This document shows positions 7,315-15,278 of a DNA stretch of 34,979 nt, piece by piece (position 1 is the first letter of the stretch; each line of letters opens with the position of its first letter). The position numbers and the translations under genes are program-made. This stretch comes from JACMOY01 sp038322575 (GTDB taxonomy: Bacteria > Actinomycetota > Actinomycetes > Actinomycetales > Angustibacteraceae). The stretch covers positions 1 through 34,979 of the forward strand of contig JBBQGB010000034.1 of the NCBI GenBank assembly GCA_038322575.1. Reading direction: 5' to 3'. The notes under the pieces were generated by a model. That model saw nothing but the letters and a program-made list of their open reading frames with translations, did no database searches and was not told the origin of the DNA.

Positions 7315-7336
7315 TCACAGGGTGGTCACAGGTGGG
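7315..7336 (+). promoter_or_regulatory. Tandem 11-bp direct repeat, candidate response-regulator site
   Basis: TCACAGGGTGG (7315-7325) is followed directly by TCACAGGTGGG (7326-7336). Two half-sites 11 bp apart in direct orientation is the usual layout for OmpR/PhoB-type regulators, and such a regulator is encoded divergently. The repeat lies 45 bp before the LolA-like start, where it could activate that promoter. Confidence 0.5.
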
Positions 7337-7381
7337 GTGGCGCACGATGGGTCCACTGCCTCCTCACACCAAGGACCCCCG

Positions 7382-8461
7382 ATGCCGTTCTCGCTCCGCT
7401 CGCGCTGGACCGTCCCGGCCGCCGGCGCCACCGCCGTGGTCGCCGCGCTGGTCGTCTCGCCGATGGTGGCCGACGCCTCGCCGTCGCTGCCGCCGCGCAC
7501 GGCCGCCGAGCTGCTCGCCTCGACCACCGCCGCCGCCGACCACCCGTTCTCGGGCACCGTGGTCGAGACGGCCCGGCTCGGCCTGCCCGACCTGCCCACG
7601 GGCGGCGCCGGCTCGACCTCGCTGTCGGCCACCTCGCTGGTGACCGGCTCGCACACCGCCCGGGTCTGGTACGCCGGTCCCGGCCGCTCGCGCATCGCCC
7701 TGGTCGGCGACCTGGCCGAGTCCGACGTGATCCGCAACGGCACGGACGCCTGGACCTGGAGCAGCGCGACCAACACCGCGCAGCACCTGACCCTGCCGAG
7801 CGAGACCGCGAAGGCCCCGGTGGCCACGAACGACGTGACCCCCGCCCAGGCCGCGGAGCGGGCGTTGGCCGCGATCGACCCGACCACCACGGTCACGGTC
7901 GAGGGGACGGCCTCGATCGCCGGCCGCTCGGCGTACGAGCTGGTGCTCGCCCCGAAGGACGCCGGTTCGCTGGTGGGCCAGGTGCGCCTGGCCATCGACA
8001 GCGTGACCTCGACCCCGCTGCGCGTCGAGGTCTTCGCGCGCGGCGCGGGCAAGCCGGCGTTCGAGACGGCCTTCACCTCGGTCACCTTCGCCACGCCCGA
8101 CCCGGCCGTCTTCGCGTTCAGCCCGCCCCCCGGCGCCAAGGTCACCGAGCAGACGATGGGCGCCGCCCCGGCGCCCGGAGCGCGGCCGGACGCCAGGGCG
8201 AAGGACGCCGCACAGCCGACCGTCGTCGGCACCGGGTGGACCTCGGTGGCCGTCATCAAGGGCGTCGACCTGTCGGCCGCCGGCGGTAACGCCCAGCTGA
8301 GCACCCTGCTGCGCTCGGCGAAGCAGGTCTCGGGCAGCTACGGCTCGGGCCGGGTCATCACGACCGCGCTGGTGTCGGCGCTGCTGCTGGACGACGGCCG
8401 CCTGTTCGTGGGCGCCGTGACCCCCGCGGTGCTCGAGCAGGCCGCCACCCGTGCCGGCTGA
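7382..8461 (+). CDS. Secreted LolA-like lipoprotein-binding-fold protein
   Basis: Exported protein of 359 residues. An N-terminal signal peptide (basic MPFSLRSR, hydrophobic core to about residue 30, Ala-rich cleavage region ending VADAS) precedes a LolA/LppX-like domain. The domain is suggested by the beta-rich segments FSGTVVETARLGLP, HTARVWYAGPGRSRIALV, DAWTWSSATN and VRLAIDSVTSTPLRVEVFA. The C-terminal ~100 residues (TVVGTGWTSVAVIKGVDL onward) resemble the trailing domain of actinobacterial proteins of this class. ATG 7382 has AAGGA about 7 bases upstream. It overlaps the next ATPase gene by 11 bp, so it probably works with that exporter outside the membrane. The ligand is unknown. Confidence 0.8.
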   Translation: MPFSLRSRWTVPAAGATAVVAALVVSPMVADASPSLPPRTAAELLASTTAAADHPFSGTVVETARLGLPDLPTGGAGSTSLSATSLVTGSHTARVWYAGPGRSRIALVGDLAESDVIRNGTDAWTWSSATNTAQHLTLPSETAKAPVATNDVTPAQAAERALAAIDPTTTVTVEGTASIAGRSAYELVLAPKDAGSLVGQVRLAIDSVTSTPLRVEVFARGAGKPAFETAFTSVTFATPDPAVFAFSPPPGAKVTEQTMGAAPAPGARPDARAKDAAQPTVVGTGWTSVAVIKGVDLSAAGGNAQLSTLLRSAKQVSGSYGSGRVITTALVSALLLDDGRLFVGAVTPAVLEQAATRAG

Positions 8462-9425
8462 CCCCTCACCGGCGATCGCGACCCGCGGCCTGACCAAGCG
8501 CTTCCGCAGCGGTCAGGTCGCGGTCGACGGCATCGACCTGCTGGTGCCGCGCGGGTGCGTCTACGGCTTCCTCGGCCCCAACGGGTCCGGCAAGACGACC
8601 ACCATCCGGATGCTGCTGGGCCTGGTCTCGGCGACCGAGGGCGAGCACGAGCTGCTCGGCGAGTCGATGCCGGCGCACGCCGCGTCCGTGCTGCCCCGCG
8701 TCGGCGCGCTGGTCGAGGGACCCGCGTTCCACCCCTACCTCTCCGGCCGGGCCAACCTGCTGCGCCTGGACGCCGGTGACCGCACCGTCGTCGCGAGCGG
8801 GGCCGGACGCCGGGTCGACGAGGCGCTCGAGCGCGTCGGCCTGGCCGCGGCTGCCGCCAAGCGGTACCGCAACTACTCGCTCGGCATGCGCCAGAGGCTC
8901 GGCCTGGCCGGTGCGCTGCTGCGTCCGCGCGACCTGCTGGTGCTCGACGAGCCCACCAACGGCCTGGACCCCCAGGGCACCCGCGAGGTGCGCACGCTGG
9001 TGCGCGAGCTCGGCGCCGAGGGGTCGACCGTGTTCCTGTCCTCGCACCTGCTCAGCGAGATCGAGCAGGTGAGCACGCACGTGGGCGTCATGAGCCACGG
9101 ACGGCTGGTGTTCCAGGGCACGCTCACCGCGCTGCGCCAGGCCGCCGGCATCCGGGTGCGCGTCGAGACCACCCGGCCGGACGACGCCGCCGCCGTCATG
9201 CGGGCGCTGGGCACCGGCACGACCGCGGTGCACGCGACGTCCGGGGCGACCAGCTCGGTCGTCGCCGACCTCAGCGACGGCGAGGGGACGCCGGTCGACA
9301 CGGCGCTGCTCGTCGAGCAGCTGGTCAAGGCCGGGGTGCCCGTGCACGAGGTGGTCGTCGAGCGGCCCGACCTCGAGGACCTGTTCGTCGAGCTGACCGG
9401 TGAGGGATTCGATGTCGACCAGTGA
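8451..9425 (+). CDS. ABC-2 type exporter, ATP-binding protein
   Basis: ATPase of a second ABC-2 exporter; 324 residues. Walker A GPNGSGKTTT is at about 42-51, then ALVEGPAFHPYLSGR, the signature NYSLGMRQRLG, Walker B LLVLDEPTNGLDP and the switch FLSSHLL. It is clearly a paralogue of the ATPase at 203, with the same motif wording around the signature and switch. GTG 8451 overlaps the end of the LolA-like gene by 11 bp, implying coupled translation. Together with the permease and the secreted LolA-like protein it forms a module that presumably moves or senses an envelope-active compound; that role is inferred. Confidence 0.92.
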   Translation: MPADPSPAIATRGLTKRFRSGQVAVDGIDLLVPRGCVYGFLGPNGSGKTTTIRMLLGLVSATEGEHELLGESMPAHAASVLPRVGALVEGPAFHPYLSGRANLLRLDAGDRTVVASGAGRRVDEALERVGLAAAAAKRYRNYSLGMRQRLGLAGALLRPRDLLVLDEPTNGLDPQGTREVRTLVRELGAEGSTVFLSSHLLSEIEQVSTHVGVMSHGRLVFQGTLTALRQAAGIRVRVETTRPDDAAAVMRALGTGTTAVHATSGATSSVVADLSDGEGTPVDTALLVEQLVKAGVPVHEVVVERPDLEDLFVELTGEGFDVDQ

Positions 9426-10275
9426 GCTGACGCGAACGTCAACCGAGCCTCACTCGAGGCCACAACCGTTGCGGCTGTTCAGGTCTGAGCTGCGCCTGGT
9501 CTTCGGCCGCCGTCGCAACCAGGCCCTGCTGGCGGTGCTGTCGACCGCGCCCATCCTGATCGGGATAGCGGTGCGCGTCTCGTCGCCGGGTGGCGACGGC
9601 GAGGGCCCGGCGTTCCTCGGCCAGATCACCGAGAACGGGCTGTTCCTCGCCTTCACAGCCCTGACGGTCACCCTGCCGTTCTTCCTGCCGCTGTCGGTGG
9701 CGGTGGTCTCGGGTGAGGCGATCGCCGGCGAGGCCAGCTCGGGCACCCTGCGCAACCTGCTCGTCGTCCCGGTCGACCGCACCCGGCTGCTGCTGGTCAA
9801 GTACGCGTCCATCGTCACCTTCGGACTGGCTGCGGCACTGGTGGTGTGGGGCGTCGGCATCATCATGGGGCTGCTGCTGTTCCCGCACGGCGCGGTCACC
9901 CTGCTGTCGGGCACCACCGTCTCGTTCGCGGACGCACTGGGCCGGGCGCTGCTCGTCGCGCTGTACGTCGCCGCGATGCTGGCCGGCGTCGGGGCCATCG
10001 GGGCGTTCTTCTCGACCCTCACCGAGGTGCCGATGGGCGCGATGGCGGCGACGGCGGTGCTGACCATCATCAGCGAGATCGTCGGCGCGGTGCCCCAGGT
10101 GCGGGGGATCTGGCCCTACCTGTTCACGACCCCCTGGCTGGCGTTCGGTGACCTGCTGCGCTCGCCGGTCCCGTTGCACGCCATGGGGATCGGCCTGCTC
10201 ACCGAGGGCATCTACATCGCACTGTTCCTGCTGCTCGCGTGGGCCCGGCTGACCACCAAGGACATCAGCAGCTGA
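9412..10275 (+). CDS. ABC-2 type exporter, membrane permease
   Basis: Permease of 287 residues with about six membrane helices, among them ALLAVLSTAPILIGIAV, LFLAFTALTVTLPFFLPLSV, a segment around GLAAALVVWGVGIIMGLLLF, and the final GIYIALFLLLAWARL. The SGEAIAGEASSGTLRNLL loop between helices 2 and 3 is typical of ABC-2 permeases. ATG 9412, with GAGGGA 5 bases upstream, is preferred over the in-frame GTG 9400. It overlaps the ATPase by 14 bp. Last gene of the LolA-like/ABC module. Confidence 0.9.
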   Translation: MSTSELTRTSTEPHSRPQPLRLFRSELRLVFGRRRNQALLAVLSTAPILIGIAVRVSSPGGDGEGPAFLGQITENGLFLAFTALTVTLPFFLPLSVAVVSGEAIAGEASSGTLRNLLVVPVDRTRLLLVKYASIVTFGLAAALVVWGVGIIMGLLLFPHGAVTLLSGTTVSFADALGRALLVALYVAAMLAGVGAIGAFFSTLTEVPMGAMAATAVLTIISEIVGAVPQVRGIWPYLFTTPWLAFGDLLRSPVPLHAMGIGLLTEGIYIALFLLLAWARLTTKDISS

Positions 10276-10305
10276 CCGTCGCCCGGGTGGGCGGCGCCGT
10301 CGTCC

Positions 10306-10311
10306 TAGCCT
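10306..10311 (+). promoter_or_regulatory. -10 hexamer TAGCCT before the oxidoreductase
   Basis: The TAnnnT-type -10 element lies 57 bp before the GTG at 10369. Transcription would start near 10318, at the base of the palindrome at 10318-10356. No clear -35. Confidence 0.4.
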
Positions 10312-10317
10312 GGACGC

Positions 10318-10356
10318 CGGACCGGCCCCCGAGTGGCGGCGCCGCCACCTGGTCCG
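10318..10356 (+). promoter_or_regulatory. Nested palindrome in the leader of the oxidoreductase gene
   Basis: GTGGCGGCGCCGCCAC (10333-10348) is a perfect 16-bp palindrome, framed by CGGACC (10318-10323) and GGTCCG (10351-10356). The block ends 2 bp before the GGAGG ribosome site (10359-10363). It could be an operator in DNA or a hairpin next to the ribosome site in RNA. Confidence 0.45.
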
Positions 10357-10368
10357 CCGGAGGTGCCC

Positions 10369-11343
10369 GTGCGTGCAGTGGTGGTCCGTGAGACCGGTGG
10401 CCCCGAGGTCCTCGTGGTGGAGGATCGGCCCACGCCCGACCCGGGTCGCGGCGAGATCCGGGTCGACGTCGCCGCAGCGGGCCTGAACTACATCGACGTC
10501 TACCAGCGCACCGGCGCCTACCCGCTGCCGCTGCCGTTCGTCGCGGGCAGTGAGGGCGCCGGCGTGGTCAGCGAGGTCGGCGAGGGCGTGACCGACGTCG
10601 CGATCGGCGACCACGTCACGTGGGCGATGGCGGCCGGGGCCGGGTACGCCGAGCAGGTGGTGCTGCCCGCCGGCCGCGCCGTCCCCGTGCCCGACGGCGT
10701 GGACGACGAAACCGCTGCCGCCGCGATGCTGCAGGGTCTGACGGTGCAGTACCTCACCCGCTCGACCTTCCCCGTGCAGGCCGGTCAGACCGCGCTCGTG
10801 CACGCCGCGGCCGGCGGGGTCGGCCTGCTGCTCACCCAGGTGCTGACCCTGCTCGGCGTGCGCGTGCTCGCGACGACGTCGACCGAGGCCAAGGCCGCGC
10901 TCACCACGGCGGCCGGCGCGGACGCGGTGATCCGCTACGACACCGAGGACGTCGCCGCCGAGGTGCGCGAGCTCACCGACGGTCACGGCGTCCACGTGGT
11001 CTACGACGGCGTCGGTGCCGCGACCTTCCAGGGCAGCCTCGACAGCCTGCGCACCCGCGGGATGTTCGTCCTGTACGGCTCCGCCAGCGGCAGGGTCGCG
11101 GCCGTCGATCCCGCTGTGCTGCAGGCGAAGGGCTCGCTGTTCTTCACCCGCCCGACGCTGGCGCACTACGCCGCCGAGCGCGGCGAGCTGCTCGAGCGCA
11201 CGCACGAGCTGTTCGGCTGGATCAGCTCGGGCCGGCTGGCCGTGCGGGTGGGCGCGCGCTACCCGCTCGAGCGTGCCGCTGACGCCCACCGCGACCTCGA
11301 GGCCCGCCTGACGACCGGCAAGTCGCTGATCGTCCCCGACTGA
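10369..11343 (+). CDS. NADPH:quinone oxidoreductase (MDR family, zinc-free)
   Basis: Medium-chain reductase of 324 residues that would reduce quinones or related enones with NADPH in the cytoplasm. The N-terminal domain has GLNYIDVYQRTGAYPLPLPF and GSEGAGVV; the Rossmann domain has VHAAAGGVGLLL (AAxGGVG nucleotide loop), then ADAVIRYDTED and GHGVHVVYDGVG. The zinc-binding Cys residues of alcohol dehydrogenases are absent, as in QorA-type enzymes. GTG 10369 is chosen because GGAGG lies 5 bases upstream; the family N-terminus (MKAxxxxxxGGPEVL) begins here. Monocistronic, convergent with the CoA-transferase. Confidence 0.9.
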   Translation: MRAVVVRETGGPEVLVVEDRPTPDPGRGEIRVDVAAAGLNYIDVYQRTGAYPLPLPFVAGSEGAGVVSEVGEGVTDVAIGDHVTWAMAAGAGYAEQVVLPAGRAVPVPDGVDDETAAAAMLQGLTVQYLTRSTFPVQAGQTALVHAAAGGVGLLLTQVLTLLGVRVLATTSTEAKAALTTAAGADAVIRYDTEDVAAEVRELTDGHGVHVVYDGVGAATFQGSLDSLRTRGMFVLYGSASGRVAAVDPAVLQAKGSLFFTRPTLAHYAAERGELLERTHELFGWISSGRLAVRVGARYPLERAADAHRDLEARLTTGKSLIVPD

Positions 11344-11360
11344 CGCCGACGCGGCAGCCT

Positions 11361-11380
11361 CGGCCCGGTCGGGAAGGGCC
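11361..11380. terminator. Short hairpin between convergent genes
   Basis: GGCCC (11362-11366) pairs with GGGCC (11376-11380) over a 9-base loop, in the 37-bp spacer between convergent stops at 11343 and 11381. There is no T tract, so this is only a possible two-way terminator. Confidence 0.3.
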
Positions 11381-12607
11381 TCACAGCGTCGCCAGCCAGG
11401 CGCGGACGGCCGCGGCGTCCGCGTCCAGCAGCGGGGGCGCGGCGTGCCGGGTGCGGGTGGTCTCGACCTCGCCGCCGGCGGTCGGGGTGAAGAACCGCAG
11501 CGGCGGCCCGGGCAGCTCGATCGGACCGAGGGCCGGGTGCTCGACCCGGACGACGAGGCCCTGCGAGAGCGTCTGGTCCCAGGTGTAGACCTCGTCCAGC
11601 GAGCGCACCTTGCCCGCGGGGACGCCGGCCCGGTCTAGCCGGGCGAGCAGGTCGGCGACCTCGACGTCGGCGAACGCCTGCTCGATGGTGGCCACGACCG
11701 CCTCGCGCGCGGCGACGCGCTCGGCGTTGGTGGCCATGCCCGGGGCCCGCGGGTCGAGCCCGAGCTCGGTGCACAGCCGCAGCCACAGCGCCTCGCTGCC
11801 CACCGACAGCTGCACCGCCCCGCCGGCGCAGCGGAACAGGCCGTAGGGACAGATCGAGGGGTGGTGGTTGCCCTGGGCGCGGGGCACCTCGCCGGCCACG
11901 GTCCACCGGGTGCCCTGGAAGGCGTGCACGCCGACGATCGCGGCCAGCAGCGAGGTCCGCACCACCTGTCCGCGGCCGGTCCGCCCACGCTCGAGCAGCG
12001 CGGCGAGGACCCCGTACGCGCCGTACATGCCCGCCAGCAGGTCACCGACGGGCGCGCCGACCCGCTGCGGGTCGTCCGGCCCCGAGCCGGTGAGCGACAT
12101 CAGGCCGGCCTCGCCCTGGGCGATCTGGTCGTACCCCGCACGGCCCCCCTGCGGCCCGTCGTGGCCGAACCCCGAGATCGACAGCACGACCAGCCGGGGG
12201 TTCAGCTCGTGCAGCCGCGCTGTGCTGAAGCCGAGCCGGGAGAGCACCTCGGGGCGGAAGTTCTCGACCAGGACGTCGGCCCGCCGGACCAGCGCGGTGA
12301 GCACCTCGCGCCCGTCGTCGCTCTTGAGGTCGAGGGCGATCGACTCCTTGTTGCGGTTGCAGGACAGGAAGTAGGTGGAGTGCCGGCGCTCGTCGCTGCC
12401 CTCGACGAAGGGCGGACCCCAGCCGCGCGTGTCGTCGCCCGTCACCGGGGTCTCGACCTTGATCACCCGGGCGCCGAGGTCGCCGACCATCATCGCGGCG
12501 TGCGGGCCGGCGAGCGCTCGCGTCAGGTCGACGACGACGGTGCCGCTCAGCGGTCCCGCCGGCGGGGGCACGTCCTGGGGAAGGTCCTGGGGCACGTCCT
12601 GGGGCAC
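11381..12607 (-). CDS. Class III (CaiB/BaiF) CoA-transferase
   Basis: CoA-transferase of 408 residues that moves CoA between carboxylic acids through a glutamyl/aspartyl thioester. The N-terminal fold starts VVVDLTRALAGPHAAMM, followed by GARVIKVE, CNRNKESIALDLK and ADVLVENFRP. The catalytic Asp is expected at 160 in GYDQIAQGEAG. GTG 12607 has GAGCGAGGA just upstream. The first 18 residues (VPQDVPQDLPQDVPPPAG) are a tandem repeat not seen in the usual family N-terminus. Divergent from a FadR-type regulator at 12686 that may control it. The acyl substrate is unknown. Confidence 0.9.
   Translation of the reverse strand: MPQDVPQDLPQDVPPPAGPLSGTVVVDLTRALAGPHAAMMVGDLGARVIKVETPVTGDDTRGWGPPFVEGSDERRHSTYFLSCNRNKESIALDLKSDDGREVLTALVRRADVLVENFRPEVLSRLGFSTARLHELNPRLVVLSISGFGHDGPQGGRAGYDQIAQGEAGLMSLTGSGPDDPQRVGAPVGDLLAGMYGAYGVLAALLERGRTGRGQVVRTSLLAAIVGVHAFQGTRWTVAGEVPRAQGNHHPSICPYGLFRCAGGAVQLSVGSEALWLRLCTELGLDPRAPGMATNAERVAAREAVVATIEQAFADVEVADLLARLDRAGVPAGKVRSLDEVYTWDQTLSQGLVVRVEHPALGPIELPGPPLRFFTPTAGGEVETTRTRHAAPPLLDADAAAVRAWLATL
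12567..12602 (-). repeat. Three 12-bp tandem repeats at the CoA-transferase N-terminus
   Basis: Read on the minus strand the unit is GTGCCCCAGGAC, with the third variant CTTCCCCAGGAC, giving VPQD-VPQD-LPQD in frame. Each perfect unit carries its own in-frame GTG, so start choice and repeat number could both vary between strains. Confidence 0.7.
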
Positions 12608-12673
12608 GGGGTCCTCGCTCTCAGCGTCGTGGAGTGGTGGCCGAGCCAGTAGGCAGACGATCCACCGGGTCCA

Positions 12674-12679
12674 TAGGCT
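12674..12679 (+). promoter_or_regulatory. -10 hexamer TAGGCT, leaderless gntR promoter
   Basis: The TAnnnT element ends 6 bases before the ATG at 12686, and there is no ribosome site between. That spacing is the known signature of leaderless transcripts in actinobacteria. Confidence 0.6.
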
Positions 12680-12685
12680 GCCAGC

Positions 12686-13402
12686 ATGTCCGAGGGGTCG
12701 TCCGAGCACGCGCACCTGGGCCGAGTGCCGCGCCAGCGCCTGTACGAGCAGATCGCCCAGCAGCTGTACGAGCACATCACCGAGGGCGGGCTGCGGCCCG
12801 GTGACCGGCTGCCGCCCGAGCGCGAGCTGGCGGCGCGCCTGCGGGTCAGCCGCGCGTCCCTGGCCCAGGCGCTGGCCGCCCTCGAGGTGCTCGGCGTCAT
12901 CGACGTCCGGCACGGTGACGGCGCAGTCGTGATGGAGCACTCCAGCGACCGCCAGGTCGTCGCCGCCCTGCGCGCCCACCACGACCGGCTGCCGGACGTG
13001 CTCGAGGCGCGCGCGGCGCTAGAGGTCAAGCTGGCCTCGCTCGCGGCCACGCGGCGCACCGACGCCGACCTCGCGGCGATCGACGCGACCCTGGACGCGA
13101 TGGAGCGGGACGTCGCGGCCGGGGGGCGCGGCGTCGACGGCGACGAGCGGTTCCACGCCGCCGTCACCGCGGCCGGCCACTCGGCGCTGCTCGCCCGGCT
13201 GATGCACGAGATCTCGGACCTGGTCCGCGAGAGCCGGTTGGAGTCGCTCGCCCAGCCCGGCCGGCCCGCTGCGTCGCTCGCCGGCCACCGGCGCATCGCG
13301 GACGCCATCCGCGCGCAGGACCCCGCCGGGGCGGCCGCCGCCATGGCCGCGCACATCGAGCTGGTGTCCGACGTCGCGGTCCTACGGGACGGGTCCAGCT
13401 GA
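12686..13402 (+). CDS. FadR-subfamily GntR transcriptional regulator
   Basis: Repressor/activator of 238 residues. The N-terminal winged helix is at about 15-85 (LYEQIAQQLYEHITEGGLRPGDRLPPERELAARLRVS is represented by YEHI, GDRLPPERELA and the recognition helix SRASLAQALAAL). The C-terminal FCD effector domain has conserved D/H positions (DERFHAAV, then GHRRIADAI and AAHIE) that normally bind a metal and an organic acid. It is divergent from the CoA-transferase and 42 bp upstream of the acyl-CoA ligase, so an acyl or carboxylic acid effector is plausible but inferred. Confidence 0.9.
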   Translation: MSEGSSEHAHLGRVPRQRLYEQIAQQLYEHITEGGLRPGDRLPPERELAARLRVSRASLAQALAALEVLGVIDVRHGDGAVVMEHSSDRQVVAALRAHHDRLPDVLEARAALEVKLASLAATRRTDADLAAIDATLDAMERDVAAGGRGVDGDERFHAAVTAAGHSALLARLMHEISDLVRESRLESLAQPGRPAASLAGHRRIADAIRAQDPAGAAAAMAAHIELVSDVAVLRDGSS

Positions 13403-13431
13403 TGCACCCGCCGTTCACCCGCAGGTAGCCG

Positions 13432-13437
13432 TATCTT
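13432..13437 (+). promoter_or_regulatory. -10 hexamer TATCTT, leaderless ligase promoter
   Basis: TATCTT ends 7 bases before GTG 13445 with no ribosome site in between, predicting a leaderless transcript. A single GTTCACC (13413-13419) lies near the expected -35 position. Confidence 0.6.
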
Positions 13438-13444
13438 TACGGGC

Positions 13445-15247
13445 GTGACCGTCCCGACGAGCTCGACCCCCACCTCGGCGCGCCCGGAGCACCTGGTCGA
13501 CGTCCTGCGTGCCACCGTCGCCAGGGACCCGGCCAGGGCCATCTTCGCCCGCCGCTCCCCCACCGGGTTCGCCGACGTGACCGCCGCGACCTTCGCCGCC
13601 GAGGTGGCGGCGCTGGCCAAGGGGTTCGTGGCCGCGGGTGTCGCGGCCGGCGACCGCGTCGGCGTGATGAGCAAGACGCGCTACGAGTGGACCCTCGTCG
13701 ACTTCGCCCTGTGGACCGCCGGCGCCGTCAGCGTCCCGATCTACGAGACCTCCTCACCCGCGCAGGTCGCCTGGATCCTCGGGGACGCCGAGGCCGTCGG
13801 GTGCGTCGTCGAGACCCGCGGGCACGCCGGGCGGGTTGCCGGGGTCCGCGACCAGCTGCCCGCGCTGCAGCACGTGTGGACCATCGAGGCCGGCGACCTC
13901 GACACCGTGGCCGCCACTGGCGGTGAGGTCGACGACGCACGGCTGGCCGAGCGCGCCGCCGGGCTGGGCGCCGGCTCGCTGGCCACCCTGATCTACACCA
14001 GCGGCACGACCGGTCGACCCAAGGGCTGCATGCTCACCCACGGCAACTTCGTCGACGAGTGCTCCAGCGCCATCGCGATGCTGCCCGAGCTGTTCGAGCC
14101 GGACGACGCCTCGACGCTGCTCTTCCTGCCCCTCGCGCACGTCTTCGGCCGGATGATCCAGGTCGCCGTGGTGATGCGCGGCGTCAAGCTCGCGCACAGC
14201 GACCCCGCGCGCCTGGTCAAGGACCTGGCCGCGACGTCCCCGACGTTCGTCCTGTCGGTGCCGCAGGTGTTCGAGAAGATCTACGAGACCGCCCGCCGCA
14301 AGGCGGTCGCGGACGGCAAGGGCCGGATCTTCGAGCTCGCGGCCACGACGGCCTCGGCCTACAGCAGGGCGCTGGAGGACGGGCACCCCGGGCTGCTGCT
14401 GAGCGCGCGGCACGCGCTGTTCGACCGGCTCGTGTACGGACGGCTGCGAGCCGCGTTCGGTGGGCGTGCGCAGTGGGCGGTGTCCGGCGGTGCGCCCCTG
14501 GGCGCCCGGCTCGGACACTTCTTCCGCGGCATCGGCATCACAGTGCTCGAGGGCTACGGGCTGACCGAGACCACGGCGGCGGCGACCGTCAACAACCGCG
14601 CGGGCACCCGCATCGGCACGGTCGGGCGCGCGCTGCCCGGCTTCGAGGTGCGCGTCGCCGACGACGGTGAGATCTGCGTGCGCGGCGGCCACGTGTTCAC
14701 CGGCTACTGGCGCGACGACGCCGCCACCCGCGAGGTGCTGGACGCCGAGGGCTGGTTCCGCACCGGCGACCTCGGATCGCTGGACGACGACGGGTTCCTC
14801 ACCATCACCGGCCGCTCCAAGGAGATCATCGTCACCGCCGGCGGCAAGAACGTCGCTCCCGCCGCGCTCGAGGACGTGCTGCGCGCGCACCCGGTGGTCG
14901 CCCAGGCGATGGTCGTCGGCGACCAGCGCAACTACGTCGCGGCGCTGGTCACGCTCGACCAGGAGTCCCTGGACGCCTGGCTGGCCGAGCACGGCCGGCC
15001 CAGCCAGCCGGCGTCCGAGCTCACCGACGACGACCAGCTGCGGGCCGCCGTCCAGGGCGCCATCGACACCGCCAACGAGAGCGTGTCGGCTCCCGAGCAG
15101 ATCCGCCGGTTCGTGATCCTCGCGTCGGCCTGGACCGAGGACTCGGGCCACCTCACCCCGACCCTGAAGCTCAAGCGCGCCAAGGTCAGTGCCGACTTCG
15201 CCCCGGACGTCGAGGCGCTGTACGCCGCCCGCGCGAGCGCTCGCTGA
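13445..15247 (+). CDS. Long-chain fatty-acid--CoA ligase (AMP-forming)
   Basis: Adenylate-forming enzyme of 600 residues that activates fatty acids to acyl-CoA. Motifs in order: LIYTSGTTGRPKGCML (P-loop, about 183-198), FLPLAHVFGRM, WAVSGGAPLG, VLEGYGLTETTAAAT, the Asp in WFRTGDLG, and the C-terminal ITGRSKEIIVTAGGKNVAP hinge with the catalytic Lys in a late LKLKRAKV segment. Length and motif wording match the FadD15-like long-chain group. Leaderless GTG start. It follows the GntR gene by 42 bp on the same strand but has its own -10 element. Confidence 0.93.
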   Translation: MTVPTSSTPTSARPEHLVDVLRATVARDPARAIFARRSPTGFADVTAATFAAEVAALAKGFVAAGVAAGDRVGVMSKTRYEWTLVDFALWTAGAVSVPIYETSSPAQVAWILGDAEAVGCVVETRGHAGRVAGVRDQLPALQHVWTIEAGDLDTVAATGGEVDDARLAERAAGLGAGSLATLIYTSGTTGRPKGCMLTHGNFVDECSSAIAMLPELFEPDDASTLLFLPLAHVFGRMIQVAVVMRGVKLAHSDPARLVKDLAATSPTFVLSVPQVFEKIYETARRKAVADGKGRIFELAATTASAYSRALEDGHPGLLLSARHALFDRLVYGRLRAAFGGRAQWAVSGGAPLGARLGHFFRGIGITVLEGYGLTETTAAATVNNRAGTRIGTVGRALPGFEVRVADDGEICVRGGHVFTGYWRDDAATREVLDAEGWFRTGDLGSLDDDGFLTITGRSKEIIVTAGGKNVAPAALEDVLRAHPVVAQAMVVGDQRNYVAALVTLDQESLDAWLAEHGRPSQPASELTDDDQLRAAVQGAIDTANESVSAPEQIRRFVILASAWTEDSGHLTPTLKLKRAKVSADFAPDVEALYAARASAR

Positions 15248-15278
15248 TGCCGGTGCCGACGCCCGTCACGGGGTCGCC

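Noticed and set aside
9439..11289. 616-codon minus-strand open frame
   Set aside because: It lies antisense to the ABC permease and the quinone oxidoreductase. Gln/His/Arg-rich translation shows no domain.
13413..13419. PHO box upstream of the acyl-CoA ligase
   Set aside because: It has a single GTTCACC core without a second 11- or 22-bp-spaced copy, unlike the site at 19341-19373.
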